The translations under genes were made by a program, and so were the position numbers. From JBAXEO01 sp963789515 (GTDB taxonomy: Bacteria > Actinomycetota > Coriobacteriia > Anaerosomatales > JAAXUF01): a stretch of 64,000 nucleotides of DNA. The notes under the pieces were generated by a model that worked only from the letters and a program-made list of their open reading frames with translations, was not told where the DNA came from and searched no databases. How positions within the stretch are numbered: the stretch's first letter is position 1; each line of letters begins with the position of its first letter. Shown in pieces: positions 51,704 through 63,895 of the stretch. The stretch lies in the NCBI GenBank assembly GCA_963789515.1, contig CAWBKW010000006.1, positions 1 to 64,000 on the forward strand, in the 5' to 3' direction.

Positions 51704-54700
51704 ATGCCTGACCTGCCAGACCGTTCCCGCGAACCGCACGTTTCGCCGAGCGAACCGCTGCGTGCGGAGCTCCTCTCGGCGGAGCGGCTCGCCGAGAACG
51801 CCCGCATCATCGCGACCGCGCAGTCGTGGACGGTGGGTGGCGACCTACGGACGACGCCGCTCATCGCGCTGACCGGGCATGCGGCGGAGGCGCTCGTCGC
51901 CGACAACCGCGAGCTGGCCTCGGCCGCGCGCATGACCGGCGGCTCCTCACCGGCAGGCGAATGGCTTCTCGACAACTACTACCTCATCGAGGAGCAGGTC
52001 CTGCTCGTCAAGGACGATCTGCCGGCCGACTACGGCATCGAGCTGCCGCGGCTCGTCGGTGGCGAGTGGGATGGCTTCCCGCGGATCTACGAGGCGCTGC
52101 TCGACGTCGTCGCACACACCGACTCACGCATCGACGACGAGTTCCTGCTCCGATTCGTGGACGGCTACCAGGATGTCGCACCGCTCACAATCGGCGAGGT
52201 GTGGGCGGTCCCGATCATGCTGCGTATCGCGCTCGTCGACAACCTCAGCCGGCTTTCGCGGGCCGTGGTGCTGTCGATGCGCGCCGAGAAGGCCGCGGAC
52301 CGCTGGGCCGAGCGCCTGGTGCTCGCGGCGCAAGACGACTCCGACACCCTGCCGGCGCTTCTCGCATCCATCGACGCCGAGACCAAGGACGTCCCTCCTG
52401 CGTTCTTCGTGCGCCTCACCCAACGGCTCGGCGAGCTGGAGACCGGGGGCGAGGCCGTCAACTCGTGGCTCGAGCGGCGGCTCTCGGCGGAAGGCATCGT
52501 GCTCGAGACAGCGGCGGCCGACGCTCAGCAGGAGCAGGCGGCCAACCAGGTCTCGATAGCGAACTCGATCACGAGCATCCGGCTGCTCGACGCTTGGGAC
52601 TGGCGGGAGTTCTTCGAGCGGGTGTCGATGGCCGAGGCGATACTGCGCCGAGACCCCGCGCAGACCTACGCGGTGATGGACTTCGCGAGCCGCGACCGCT
52701 ACCGCCACTCGCTCGAGACCATCGCCCGACGCTCCACCGACAGCGAGATCGAGGTCGCCGAGAAGATCCTCGCCCTCGCGCGCGAGGCGCTGTCCATCGA
52801 CGCCTCCGATGACGTGCGCGGTCACGTCGGATGGTGGCTCATGGCCGAGGGCCGCCTGCGGCTCGAGCCCCTCGTAGGGTATCGCCGCCAGAAGCGTGAA
52901 ATCCTCTACCGCGGGCTTCTGGCCAATCACCGGGCCTACTACTGGGGGGCCTTCGCGGTGTTCTCGGCCGCGTTGCTCGCGCTCCTAGCGCTGTACGCGC
53001 TGGCCGAGGACGCCGACGTCGCGCAGATGGTTGCGCTCGTGCTGCTGGCAGCCATCCCGCTCTCCGAACTCGCGGTCCTGTTCGTGAACCGGCTCTCCTC
53101 GGTCGTGTTCCCTCCGCGGATCCTGCCCAAGCTCGACTCGCGGCTGCCCGTCGACGATGCGAACCGAACGCTGGTGGTGGTACCCGCGCTCCTGTCCTCG
53201 GCGCCGTCCACCCAGGCGGTCATCGAGAGCCTGGAGATCGCCTACCTCGCCAACCGCGACCTCAACGTGGGCTATGCCCTGCTCGGCGACTTGAAGTCGT
53301 CGGACCAGCCCACCCGGCCTGAAGACGCCCTTATCACCGAGGCCGCCGTCCGGGGCGTCTCGGAGCTGAACGAGCGCTATGAGACCGAGCACGGCGTGCG
53401 CCCCTTCCACCTGCTGGTCCGCGAGCGCCGGCTCAACGAGTCCGAGAACCTGTGGATGGGCTGGGAGCGCAAGCGCGGGGCCTTGCTTGAACTGGTGCGC
53501 GAGATGCGCGGCAACACCGACACCACGTTCTCCACCAAGCTCGGCGAGCAGGCCTTCAGGCATTCCTGCGCGTTCGTCGTCACGCTGGATGCCGACACCG
53601 TCTTGCCGAGAGACGGGGCGCGCAAGCTCATCTCGGCGATCGCGCACCCGCTCAACCGTGCGCGCTGGCGTCCGGGCGAGCCGCGGGTGGAGACCGGCTA
53701 CGGACTCATTCAGCCCCGTGTGGGGATGACGCTCCCGGGCGCCAAGCGGAGCCGCTTCGCCGCGCTGTTCTCCGGACCGACCGGCATCGACCCGTACTCC
53801 GGGGCGGTCTCGGACACCTACCAGGACGTCTTCGGCGAGGGCTCGTTCACCGGCAAGGGCATCTTCGAGGTCGACGTGTTCGAGGGCGTGCTCGACGGCC
53901 GGTTCGCCGACAACTCGCTGCTCTCGCACGACCTTGTGGAGGGCTCGTTCCTGCGCACGGGACTGGCGAGTGACATCGAGGTCCTCGACGACTATCCCGC
54001 AAACTATCTGGCCGCGGCGTCTCGGTTGCACCGCTGGGTGAGGGGCGACTGGCAGACCCTGCCCTGGCTCGGCAAACGAGTCCCCGACTGCGCCGGCGCA
54101 GACCGGTTGAACCCTCTTTCGACCCTGAGCCGCTGGAAGGTCTTCGACAACCTTCGCCGCTCGCTCGTGCCGCCGACGACCGTCGCGCTGTTCGTTCTCG
54201 GCTGGCTGCTCCTTCCGGACGCATCACTGTCGTGGCCGCTGCTCATGGCGCTCGTCGTCTTCTTCCCGGCCGTCTTCTCACTGGCGAACTCGCTGCTGTT
54301 CCGGCTCAGCTCGGTGACCTACTCGACCAAGGCGCCGTCTGTTCTCGGCGACTTCTTCACGGACGTGCAGCGGGGCCTGCTCTCGCTGGCGACCCTTCCC
54401 TACCAGGCCTGGATGATGCTCGACGCCATCACGCGCGCGCTGTGGCGCATGAACGTGTCTCGCAAACACCTGCTCGAGTGGGAGACCGCCGCCGACGCCG
54501 AGAAGCGCGCGGGGACGACGCGCACGGCGTTCTGGCGCACGATGGGGCCCTCGGCAGCGGTCGCTGCCGTCCTGCTGCTGCTCGTGGCGGTGGGGAACGG
54601 GTCGCGAGTCGCTGTCGCGGTGCCTCTCGCAGTGCTCTGGCTCGTCGGTCCGGTGATCGCCTGGTGGTTCTCCAAACCGACCCCCCTGCGCGTGGTCGAA

Positions 54701-57700
54701 CCGCTGACCTCGGCTCAGGAACGCGTTCTCAGGAGGACCGCGCGCAAGACGTGGCGGTTCTTCGAGACGTTCGTCGTGGAACACGGCCACAACCTGGCGC
54801 CCGACAACTTCCAGGAAGACCCGGGCGGGGTGGTTGCGTGGCGCACCTCGCCGACGAACATCGGACTGCAGCTGCTCTCCTACGTCACCGGCTACGACCT
54901 GGGTTACACCACCGTCGCCGGCCTGACCGACCGCAGCGCGGCGACCCTCTCGGCGATGGCAGGGCTCGAACGCTACCGCGGGCACTACTACAACTGGTAC
55001 GACATCGCGACGCTCGAGCCGATGAGGCCGTCCTACGTCTCGACGGTGGACTCCGGCAATCTCGCCGGCCACCTGCTCGTCTTGCGCATCGCGCTCTTGG
55101 AGGCGTCGGAGTCACCGCTCCTCGGCGGGCAGGTCATGCGGGGTGCGCTCGACAGTGTGCAGCTCGCGCTCGAGGACCTGGTGGCGGGTCAGGATGGTTT
55201 CGGCCCGCCCGAGGCGGTGAGGGAGTTGCGAGAGTCGCTCGACGGGCTGGCACGCGCGATCGAGCTCGCCGACGGCCCCGAGAGCCTGGGCGAGTGGTCT
55301 TCGCACCTGACCCGGATCGATGCGCTCGCCGCCGAGACGGCCGGGCTGTTCGGGTCGATACAGGCACGGGAGATGGCCACGCCGGTGGGCACGCGGCCGA
55401 CGCCGGGTGAGGTCGAGCACGTGCGCGTACCGGCGACACCCCTCGAAGCGCTCGAGGCATCGCTCGCCGACATGCGGCGTGCTGTCGCGGAGCCGCTCGC
55501 GCTCCTCGGTTCCCTGGCCCCGTGGGCAGGCGCCGTCGTCCAGATCCCCGTATCGGCACAGGCCGATCCGGCACTGGCTCCCCTCTTCTCGTTCGTGCCG
55601 AGCCTCGCGGGGCTGGCCGAGGGACTCGGCGGCGCGCTCGCGCGCCTCGACGAGCTGGCAGTCGGTGGCGACGACCCCACCGTGCGGCTCTGGGCCGCCG
55701 GCATCGCCGAGGGTATCCGGGAGGCCCGCCCTCGCTGCATCGAACTCCTCGCACGGCTCCGTCTCAACGCCAACATCGCGCGCGAGATGTGGGAGCATAC
55801 CGACTTCTCGATGCTCTACGACCCCCACCGCCAGCTCTTCTCCATCGGCTACAACCTGAGCGAAGGTCGGCTCGACCCGAGCTACTACGACCTGCTGGCC
55901 AGCGAATGCCGCCTCGCGAGCTTCCTCTCGATCGCCAAGGGCGACGTGCCCCAGGAGCACTGGTTCCGGCTGGGGCGCGCGCTCACCAAGACCGGGGAAG
56001 GGCGCGCTCTGGTGAGCTGGAGCGCATCGATGTTCGAGTACCTGATGCCGCTCCTGGTCATGCGCGACTGGCCGAGCACCCTGCTCTCCGAGACGTACGA
56101 TACGGTTGTACGCGCCCAGATCGACTACGGCCGCACCCGCGGCATCCCGTGGGGTGTGAGCGAGTCCGCCTTCAACGCCAAGGATGCGGCGCTGACCTAC
56201 CAGTACCAGGCCTTCGGCGTTCCCGGACTCGGCCTCAAGCGCGGGCTCTCCGACGACGTGGTGGTCGCGCCGTACGCGGCCATCATCGCCCTGCCGCTCG
56301 ACGCACCCGCGGTCGTCGTCGACCTCGCGGCCTTCTCGGCGGAAGGGGCCGAGGGGCGCTACGGCTACTACGAGGCGCTCGACTACACGCCGGGGCGCGT
56401 GCCGGCAGGAACCTCGCGCGCGGTCGTGAAGGCGTACTTCGCGCATCACCAGGGGATGGCGTTCGTCGCGCTCGGCAACGCGCTTCTCGGCGGCCGGATG
56501 CAGGACCGGTTCCACTCCGACCCGCTGGTCGGCTCCTCGGAACTGCTCCTCCAGGAACGCGTGCCTCGCGCGGTCGAACTCGTCTCTCCCCACGTCGAGG
56601 AGGTCGAGAGCGTGCACTCCGTGCGCGAGGTGCCTCCTCCGGTCACCCGTGCGTACGCCACCGCCCAGACTCCGGTGCCGGCGACCCACTTCCTGTCCAA
56701 CGGGCGCTACTCCGTCATGGTCACCAACGGAGGCGGCGGCTACTCGCGCTGCAACGACGTCGCGGTCACGCGCTACCGGGAAGACCTCACGCGCGACTGC
56801 TGGGGGACCTTCTTCTACGTGCGCGACACCGAAAGCGGCGAGGTGTTCTCGGCGCCGTACAACCCACACCCGTCGCGCCCCGACGACTACCACGTGGTCT
56901 TCGCGCCGGACAAGGCCGAGTTCCGCCGCAACGACGGCGACTTGGAGACCTATCTCGAGATCACCGTCTCGCCGGAGGACGACGTCGAGGTGCGCCGCCT
57001 GACCATCACCAACCATGGCCGGCAGCAGCGTGACCTCGACATCACCTCCTACTTCGAGATCGCGCTCGCCGCTCAAGGTGCGGATCAGGCGCACAAGTCG
57101 TTCTCGAACCTGTTCGTGGAGACTCAGTGGCTCCCCGAGACCGAGGCGGTGCTGTTCACGCGCCGCCCCCGGCGCTCCGACGAGCCGCGGCTGTGGGGCC
57201 TTCACGTGGTCGCCTGCGACGAACCCGAGTGTGAGACGTCGTTCGAGACCGACCGCGCGGAGTTTCTCGGCAGGCTGCGCGGGGCCGACGATCCGATCGC
57301 CCTGGAGACGCCCGGGGCTCTCGGCGGGTCGCTCGGGCCGGTGCTCGATCCGTGCTGCGCGCTGCGGCGCACCGTGAAGGTGCCCGCCGGCGAGAGCGTG
57401 CGGCTGGTGTACTCCACCGGTATCGCGGACAGCCGTGAGGGCGCCCTTCGCCTCACCGAGAAGTACTCCGACGTCCGCAGCGCTCAGCGCGCCATCGACC
57501 TGGCTTGGACCGCTGCGTTGCTCGAACTTCGCGACCTCGGCATCAGCCCGCAGGAGGCGGTCACGCTCGAGCGGCTGGCTTCTCGGCTGGTGCTCACCGA
57601 CCCGTACTCGCCGCTCAAGGTCAAGACGCCCGTCGAGAACGGCCTGCAGATGTCGGGGCTGTGGTCGATCGGCATCTCGGGCGACCTGCCGATCCTGCTG

Positions 57701-60528
57701 GTGCGGGTCGAGGACCTCGAGCACGCTCCGCTGGTGCGCCAGGCGCTGCTCGCGCACCAGTACTGGCGGCACAAGGGGCTCGTCGCAGACCTCGTCATCC
57801 TGAACACGCGCCCCACCGGCTACGCCGACGACCTCGACGACCGCCTGCGGTTGCTGGTCCGCACCGGTCACGCACTCCAGCTGCTCGATAAGCCCGGCGG
57901 CGTCTTCCTTCGCCGAGCCGACCAGATGCATCCCGACGTCCTGAACCTGCTGCGCTCCGTGGCGCGCGCCACGCTCGAGGGCGACGCGGGCAGCCTCGAG
58001 CTGCAGCTCAACCGCCGAGGCAAGCGCCCCTCGCCCCCGGACGCGCTGGTCGCCTCGCGTCAGAGCGATGCGGACTCCTATCCCCGGCCCGAGTTCGAGC
58101 GGCCGAACCTGAGCTTCGACAACGGGCTGGGCGGCTTCGACGCCGAGACCGGCGACTACGTGATCGTGCTCGAAGGCGACGAAACCACACCCGCGCCGTG
58201 GATCGATGTGCTCGCGTCGCCGGGCTTCGGCTGCACGGTCTCCGAGGCCGGCGTCGGCTGCACGTGGGCGCTCAACAGCCACGAGAACCGCATCACCACG
58301 TGGAACAACGATCCCGTCTCCGACGGCAGCGGCGAAGCGATCTACATCCGCGACGAGGAGACCGGTGAGTTCTGGAGTCCCACGCCGCTGCCCGTGCGCA
58401 CCCCTGAGCCTTACCTCATCCGCCACGGCAAGGGACGGGTCCGCTTCGAGCACGAGACGCACGGTATCGCCCACGAGCTCGACTGGTTCATCCCCGCCGA
58501 GGATCCCATCCGCGTCTGCCGCCTGCGTCTCACGAACCGAGGTGACCGCCCGCGGTCCCTGTCGGTGACCCAGTTCGTCGAGTGGGTGCTCGGCGACTCG
58601 CGCTCGCGCGCCCAGCAGCTCGTGGTCACCTGGTTCGACGCCGAGACCCAGACGCTGACCGCTCACAACCACCTGAACCTCGACTTCCCCGGCCGCTGCG
58701 CCTTCCTCGCCTGCGACCGGCCCCTTCACTCCTGGACGGCGAGCCGGACCGAGTTCGTGGGCCGCAACGGGCGCCCGTGCGATCCCGCGGCGATGGGGCG
58801 CAAGGCGCTCGGCGAGATCTCCGGCCGCTACCACGACAACTGCGGCGCGATGATGACGTCGATCACGCTCGCACCGGGCGAGTCGGCCGAGGTCAGCTTC
58901 CTTCTCGGCCAGACTGCCACGCTCGAGGAAGCTCGTGTGCTCGTCGCGAGCTACCGCGATACCGAGTGCGGCACCGACGCCCTTGCGGGCTGCACCGACT
59001 TCTGGCGCGACCTGCTCGGCACCGTCGAGGTCAGCACCCCTGACGAGCAGCTCGACTTGATGGTGAACGGGCAGGCGCTCTACCAGGCGACCGCGTGTCG
59101 CCTCTGGGGCCGGACGGCGACCTACCAGTCTTCGGGGGCGTACGGCTTCCGGGACCAGCTGCAGGACTGCCTCGCACTGCTGATCGCCCGCCCCGACCTC
59201 GTGCGGGAGCAGATCGTCGAGGCTTCGCGTCACCAGTTCCCGGAGGGCGACGTGCTGCACTGGTGGCAGCCGTACTCGGGCCGGGGTGTGCGCACCCATA
59301 TCTCCGACGACCGCCACTGGCTGCCTCTCGCGGTCGCCGAGTACCTCTCGGCGACCGGCGACGCCACCGTACTCGACGAACTGACCGCCTTCATCGAGGG
59401 GCCGCTGCTCCCGATCGAGGCCGAGGACGCCTACGTACAGCCCGCCGTCTCCGAGCAGGCTGCCACGGTCTACGAGCACTGCGTCCGGGCGCTTGAGTCC
59501 GGACGGCCGGTCGGCGCGCACGGCCTGCCGCTCATGGGCGGGGCCGACTGGTGCGACGGCATGAACCGTGTCGGCCATGAGGGCCGTGGGGAGAGCGTGT
59601 GGCTCGCCTGGTTCCTGATCTACGTGCTCGAGAAGTTCGCGCCGGTGTGCGAGTCACGGGGCGACTCCGACCGCGCCGCCGACTACCGGGCATGGGCGAA
59701 GCAGCTCGCCACCGCCGTCGAGACGACGTCGTGGGACGGCGCCTGGTACCGCCGAGCGTACTTCGACGACGGCACCCCGCTCGGCACCCACACCGCCGAA
59801 GAGTGCCGGATCGACGCGATCGCGCAGGCGTGGGCCACCATCTCGGGAGCCGGGCGACCCCAAGCGCTCCGAGACCGCGCTCGACTCGGTCGAGGAGAAG
59901 CTCGTCCGCCGAGAAGACGGTCTCATCGCGCTGCTCGCTCCCCCGTTCGACAAGATGGCCGAGGACCCCGGCTACATCAAGGGCTACGTCCCCGGCGTGC
60001 GCGAGAACGGCGGGCAGTACACGCATGCGGCGCTGTGGGTCGTGCTCGCACACCTCATGCGCGGCGACGGCGACGAGGCCTCGGCGCTGCTCGATCTCAT
60101 CAACCCGATCAACCACTCGCTGACCCGCGAGGCCGCCGAGCACTACGTGGTCGAGCCGTACGTGGTCGCGGCCGACGTCTACGCCGCCTCGCCCCACACC
60201 GGCCGTGGCGGCTGGACCTGGTACACCGGCTCGGCGTCTTGGTTCTACCGGGTGGCGCTCCACTGGATGCTCGGCCTGCGCGTCGTGGCTGACGAGACCG
60301 GCCGCTCGCTGGTGATCGAACCCTGCATCCCCAAGCGGTGGCCCGGCTACTCGATGACGTACCGGCACGGTTCGGCGACCTACCGGATTCGGGTGGAGAA
60401 CCCCCGCGGGGTCAACGGTGGAGTGGCGCGCATGACGCTCGATGGCGAGACCGGTCGAGGGCGCCTCGATACCGCTGGTCGACGACGGCGCCGAGCACGA
60501 CGTCGTGGTGACGCTGCTGGGCGGGTAG
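51704..60528 (+). CDS. Cyclic beta-1,2-glucan synthase (NdvB/ChvB-like, GT84-GH94), two frameshifts
   Basis: ~2940 residues after correction. N-terminal helical region ('LLDNYYLIEEQVLLVKDDLP', 'LTIGEVWAVPIMLRIALVDNL'), membrane helices (~410-465), GT84 glycosyltransferase with 'VTLDADT' and 'LHRWVRGDWQ', more helices (~820-860, ~940-980), a glycoamylase-type region ('EDPGGVVAWRTSPTNIGLQLLS'), then two GH94-like beta-sandwich/phosphorylase parts ('FDNGLGGFD', 'YGFRDQLQDCL' with the catalytic Asp). ATG 51704, GAGGAG upstream. Extra bases near 59852 (GGG run, 'SGAG/DPKRSETALDS') and near 60453 break the frame; the end is 'VVVTLLGG', TAG 60526-60528. It makes, cyclises and trims beta-1,2-glucan at the membrane. 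Confidence 0.9.
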
Positions 60529-60577
60529 CTAGAATGACGCCGAGCGCGTGATTCGCAAGTCAGGGAATGGAGATGAC

Positions 60578-61081
60578 ATGAGCACCATCCCGATGCCCTC
60601 TGCCAAACCTTCCGGCCTCGCGCTCTCCGTTCTCGGAGGGGCCATAGCGGCCTCGATCGTCAGCGTTGTACTGGTCTTTCTGATTCCCGGAGGGTCCGGC
60701 AGCATCGATCAGGCACTTCCGCAGACCGGCCCCCTCGGCGCGCTGATCTCGAACATCGTGCCGTTTGTCTGGGTCGGCCTCTTCGCCGGTCTTGGTGCCG
60801 CGTTTTGGCTGGTGAGCGGCGGAAAGACCTCGCCCGGGCGTGCGGGTTGGGCCGTTCTCGGGCTCGTCGGACTCTGCATGACCTATCCGGTGCTGGCCAG
60901 CGGCGCGAGCGTGCCCGTCGCGATCGTGGGGAACGTCGTGACGATTCTCGCGGCTGTTGTGACAGCATGGTTCTGCTGGCCGGAGTCGCGCCTGGCTGCC
61001 CTGTTCCCGGCGCTGGTGGCCGTCTGGGTAAGCCTCGCCACCGCTGGTCTCGTGGCGCTGATGCTGGGCCTCCCGTTCTGA
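60578..61081 (+). CDS. TspO/MBR-like small membrane protein
   Basis: 167 residues from the ATG at 60578 (GGAG upstream). Five hydrophobic helices. The third to fifth ('WAVLGLVGLCMTYPVLAS', 'VAIVGNVVTILAAVVTAWFCWP', 'LAALFPALVAVWVSLATAGLVALMLG') follow the TspO pattern, including a late 'W...L...P.LVAVWVS' helix, but the tryptophan-rich loops of typical TspO are thin. Could be another small membrane family. 50 bp after the glucan synthase stop, same strand. Confidence 0.55.
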   Translation: MSTIPMPSAKPSGLALSVLGGAIAASIVSVVLVFLIPGGSGSIDQALPQTGPLGALISNIVPFVWVGLFAGLGAAFWLVSGGKTSPGRAGWAVLGLVGLCMTYPVLASGASVPVAIVGNVVTILAAVVTAWFCWPESRLAALFPALVAVWVSLATAGLVALMLGLPF

Positions 61082-61089
61082 GCCGACCG

Positions 61090-61733
61090 GTTGACAGCGA
61101 CTGCGTCCTGGACCGTGTCGTCCGAGGCGTTCCGCCGTCCAGCGCGCGCGAGGTGGCCGAGCTCTTCTACGTCTCCTTCGGCCTCAAGCTCGCAGGTCTG
61201 GTGCTGCCTCGCGATCACGAGGCCGGCATCGAGCTGCTCACCTCACTGTTCTGCCTCGACGAGGTCTACGCTGCGCTCGATGGTTCGGGCGGGTTCTCGG
61301 CGTGGCGTTCGTCACCGGACACGACCGGGTGCTCTGCCTGAGTCGTGACGCACTGACCGTCGCCTACGGGCGGGTCGGTGGGGCATGGCGCTACGCCGCC
61401 TACCGCACGCTGACCGCCCGACGGCGCGCCTACCCGCGAGACACCCGGGGGCTCGAGGGCTTCTCGGTGGATCCGGCGTGTCGCGGGAAGGGTATCGGTG
61501 CGGCGATGATCGAGCAGATCGCCGCCGATGCCCGCCGAGAAGGGGCCCGCGCCATCGAGCTCAACGTCGGCGACACCAACCCGGCGCGCCACCTCTACGA
61601 ACGCGCCGGCTTCCGCATGACGCGCACCGGCAGCGTCTGGCCGTTCGCTCGGCGACTGGGGTTCAGGCGCTTCGTATACTACGAGCTGGAGCTTCGCCCG
61701 ACAGCAGACCGCTCCACAGGGGAATCAACCTGA
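61090..61733 (+). CDS. GNAT-family acetyltransferase, frameshifted
   Basis: The first part reads 'SDCVLDRVVRGVPPSSAREV' and 'FGLKLAGLVLPRDHEAGIELL'. Near 61287-61293, in a GGGCGGG run, the frame shifts by one base and continues 'GRVLGVAFVTGHDRVLCLSR', then the GNAT core with 'VDPACRGKGIGAAMIEQIA' (acetyl-CoA motif) and 'NPARHLYERAGFRM'. It ends at TGA 61731-61733. The start is uncertain: no ATG/GTG with a ribosome-binding site is visible in the first frame after the TspO-like stop. Corrected length ~213. Target unknown. Confidence 0.75.
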
Positions 61734-61769
61734 CTGAGAGTGTTCCATCCGGATGAAAGGGTCACACCC

Positions 61770-63137
61770 GTGAAGATCGCAGTCATCGGCGCCGGCGTCG
61801 CAGGAATCGGGTCGGCGTGGCTTCTGTCGCCCCAGAACACGGTGGACGTCTACGAGTCCGAGCCGCGCCTCGGGGGACACGCGTACACCGTCGACCTGAC
61901 CGTCGAGGGCACCACCTTCCCTGCCGACTCAGGCTTCCAGGTCTTCAACACGCGCACCTACCCCAACCTCATCCGCTTCTTCGACCTGCTCGGAATCGAG
62001 TGGACCGAGACCGACATGTCCTTCTCGGTGCAGGTCGGCACCGAGCACATCGAGTGGTCGGGCACCAATCTGAACACCGTGTTCGCGCAGCGTTCCAACA
62101 TCGTGAACCCGAAGTTCCTCTCGATGCTCGCCGGGGTGCTGAAGTTCAGCCGTGACGCCGACCGGCTCCTGGCCGACCCGACGATCGACGAGATCACGCT
62201 CGGGCAGCTGATCGAGCGGGAGGGCTACTCGGCGGCCTTCATCGACTGGTACCTGCTGCCGATGGGCGATGCGATCTGGTCCACGCCGCCGGGACTGTTG
62301 CTCGAGTACCCCGCCGGGACCTTCCTGCGCTTCTGCGACAACCACGGCCTCCTGCACGTCACCGGCAAGCCGATGTGGCGAAGCGTCGTCGGTGGAAGCC
62401 GCATCTACGTGGAGCGCGCCGCCAAGAACATCTCGGGCAGCATCTTCACGGACGAACCGGTCACGCGCGTCGAGCGCGGCGATGGCGGCGTCACTGTCGT
62501 CACGGGCAAGCGTACCGAGCGCTACGACGCCGTTGTCATCGCGACACACCCGCCCGAGACGCTCTCCATGCTCGCCGAGCCGACCCAGCCCGAGCGCGAA
62601 GTGCTCGGCGCCTTCAGCTATCAGCCCAACGGCGTGACGCTCCATACGGATGCGAGCTTCATGCCGGAGAGTCGGCGTGCGTGGGCCGCCTGGAACTGGT
62701 ACGCGGAGACCGGCGATGCCACCAAGGACATGCTCACGCTCACCTATTGGCTCAACAACCTGCAGGAGATGCCGGACGGCGTGCCCCCCGTGTTCGAGAC
62801 GCTCAACGAGAATCGGCCGTTCGTCGAAGGCTCGACGCTGCTTCCGCTGACCTTCATGCACCCGCTCTTCACCGCCGAGGCGATCGCCGCGCAGAAGCGG
62901 CTTCCCGAGATCCAGGGCGCCGATGGCATCTGGTACGCCGGTGCCTGGCAGCGCTACGGCTTCCACGAGGACGGCCTGCTCTCGGCCGTGCGAGTCGCGG
63001 AGTCACTCGGCGCGGTGCTCCCGTGGGGAGACGAGCTCGACGCCAGCCGCACGCGCGCGCTCAGCCCGGCCGCCGAGCGAGACACCGGCCCCTCTCGCGG
63101 TCCGATAGGCAGTCCGGTCCCCGAGACGTCCTCGTGA
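61770..63137 (+). CDS. FAD/NAD(P)-dependent oxidoreductase (amine-oxidase/desaturase-like)
   Basis: 455 residues from GTG 61770. Rossmann FAD motif 'VIGAGVAGIGSA' at residues ~4-15, 'VYESEPRLGGHAYTVDL' with the ribose-binding Glu, and 'IWYAGAWQRYGFHEDGLLSAVRVAESLG' as the C-terminal FAD contact. This family (phytoene-desaturase/amine-oxidase fold) is regularly encoded with DUF1365 and a cyclopropane-fatty-acid-synthase-like methyltransferase, as here, and in Rhodobacter a similar set makes methylated or furan fatty acids. The stop overlaps the next start (GTGA). Probably acts on a fatty acyl chain in membrane lipid; exact reaction unproven. Confidence 0.9.
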   Translation: MKIAVIGAGVAGIGSAWLLSPQNTVDVYESEPRLGGHAYTVDLTVEGTTFPADSGFQVFNTRTYPNLIRFFDLLGIEWTETDMSFSVQVGTEHIEWSGTNLNTVFAQRSNIVNPKFLSMLAGVLKFSRDADRLLADPTIDEITLGQLIEREGYSAAFIDWYLLPMGDAIWSTPPGLLLEYPAGTFLRFCDNHGLLHVTGKPMWRSVVGGSRIYVERAAKNISGSIFTDEPVTRVERGDGGVTVVTGKRTERYDAVVIATHPPETLSMLAEPTQPEREVLGAFSYQPNGVTLHTDASFMPESRRAWAAWNWYAETGDATKDMLTLTYWLNNLQEMPDGVPPVFETLNENRPFVEGSTLLPLTFMHPLFTAEAIAAQKRLPEIQGADGIWYAGAWQRYGFHEDGLLSAVRVAESLGAVLPWGDELDASRTRALSPAAERDTGPSRGPIGSPVPETSS

Positions 63138-63895
63138 ACAGCCGCCTCTACACCGGTACGGTCGCCCACAAACGGACGCGCCCCAAGGAGAACTCCTTCC
63201 GCTACCAGGTGTACTTTCTCTACCTCGACCTCGCCGAGCTCGATGAGCTCGATGCCGGCCTGCGCCGGTTCTCGCACAATGGACGCGCGCTGATGCAACT
63301 GCGCGACCGCGACCACGGCCCACGCGACGGGTCTCCGCTGCGCCCATGGATCGACGCTGTGCTGGCGCGCGCGAGCATCGACCTCGAGGGCGGGCGCGTC
63401 TGTCTGCTGACATTCCCGCGAGTGTTCGGCTTCGGGTTCTATCCGGTGTCCATGTGGTACTGCTTCCATGCCGACGGAACCGCACGGGCAGTACTCGCCG
63501 AGGTCCACAACACCTTCGGCGGCCGCCACAACTACCTGCTGCACAACCACGGCGACGAGTTCGACTGGCATTCTCGGCCCACTGTCGAGAAGGTCTTCAG
63601 CGTCTCACCCTTCATCCCGATGGACGCGCGCTACGAATTTCGGCTCACTGAGCCCTCGGAGAAGCTGCATGTGGGTATCTATGACTACGTCGAAGGCCCG
63701 CTACTCCTGGTGGCCGGCCTCGATCTGACAGCTCAGGAGATGACGGACGCTGCGCTTGCCCGTACTGTGCGCCGCTTTGGGCCGATGTCGCTACGCGCGT
63801 GGCTCCTGATACACGCACAAGCGGTTCGCATCGTGTCCAAGGGCATACGCTACATACCGCCCGTGCCGCCCCCCGAGGAGGAAACCTCGCTGTGA
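63134..63895 (+). CDS. DUF1365 family protein
   Basis: 253 residues from GTG 63134, translationally coupled to genes on both sides (GTGA at each end). Family motifs: 'SRLYTGTVAHKRTRPKENSF', 'YLDLAELDEL', 'TFPRVFGFGFYPVSMWYCF', 'EVHNTFGGRHNYLL' and 'LHVGIYDY'. No catalytic function is established for DUF1365; it is a constant neighbour of the oxidoreductase and cyclopropane synthase. His/Asp/Tyr clusters suggest an enzymatic or lipid-binding role. Uncoupled examples are rare, so the three products probably act on one lipid. Confidence 0.9.
   Translation: MNSRLYTGTVAHKRTRPKENSFRYQVYFLYLDLAELDELDAGLRRFSHNGRALMQLRDRDHGPRDGSPLRPWIDAVLARASIDLEGGRVCLLTFPRVFGFGFYPVSMWYCFHADGTARAVLAEVHNTFGGRHNYLLHNHGDEFDWHSRPTVEKVFSVSPFIPMDARYEFRLTEPSEKLHVGIYDYVEGPLLLVAGLDLTAQEMTDAALARTVRRFGPMSLRAWLLIHAQAVRIVSKGIRYIPPVPPPEEETSL

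Noticed and set aside
55112..59578. A very long open frame (about 1,490 codons) on the minus strand opposite the glucan synthase
   Set aside because: Composition is that of an antisense shadow of a high-GC gene (Arg/Gly/His-rich, no motif, no ribosome-binding site), while the plus strand carries recognisable GT84/GH94 motifs.
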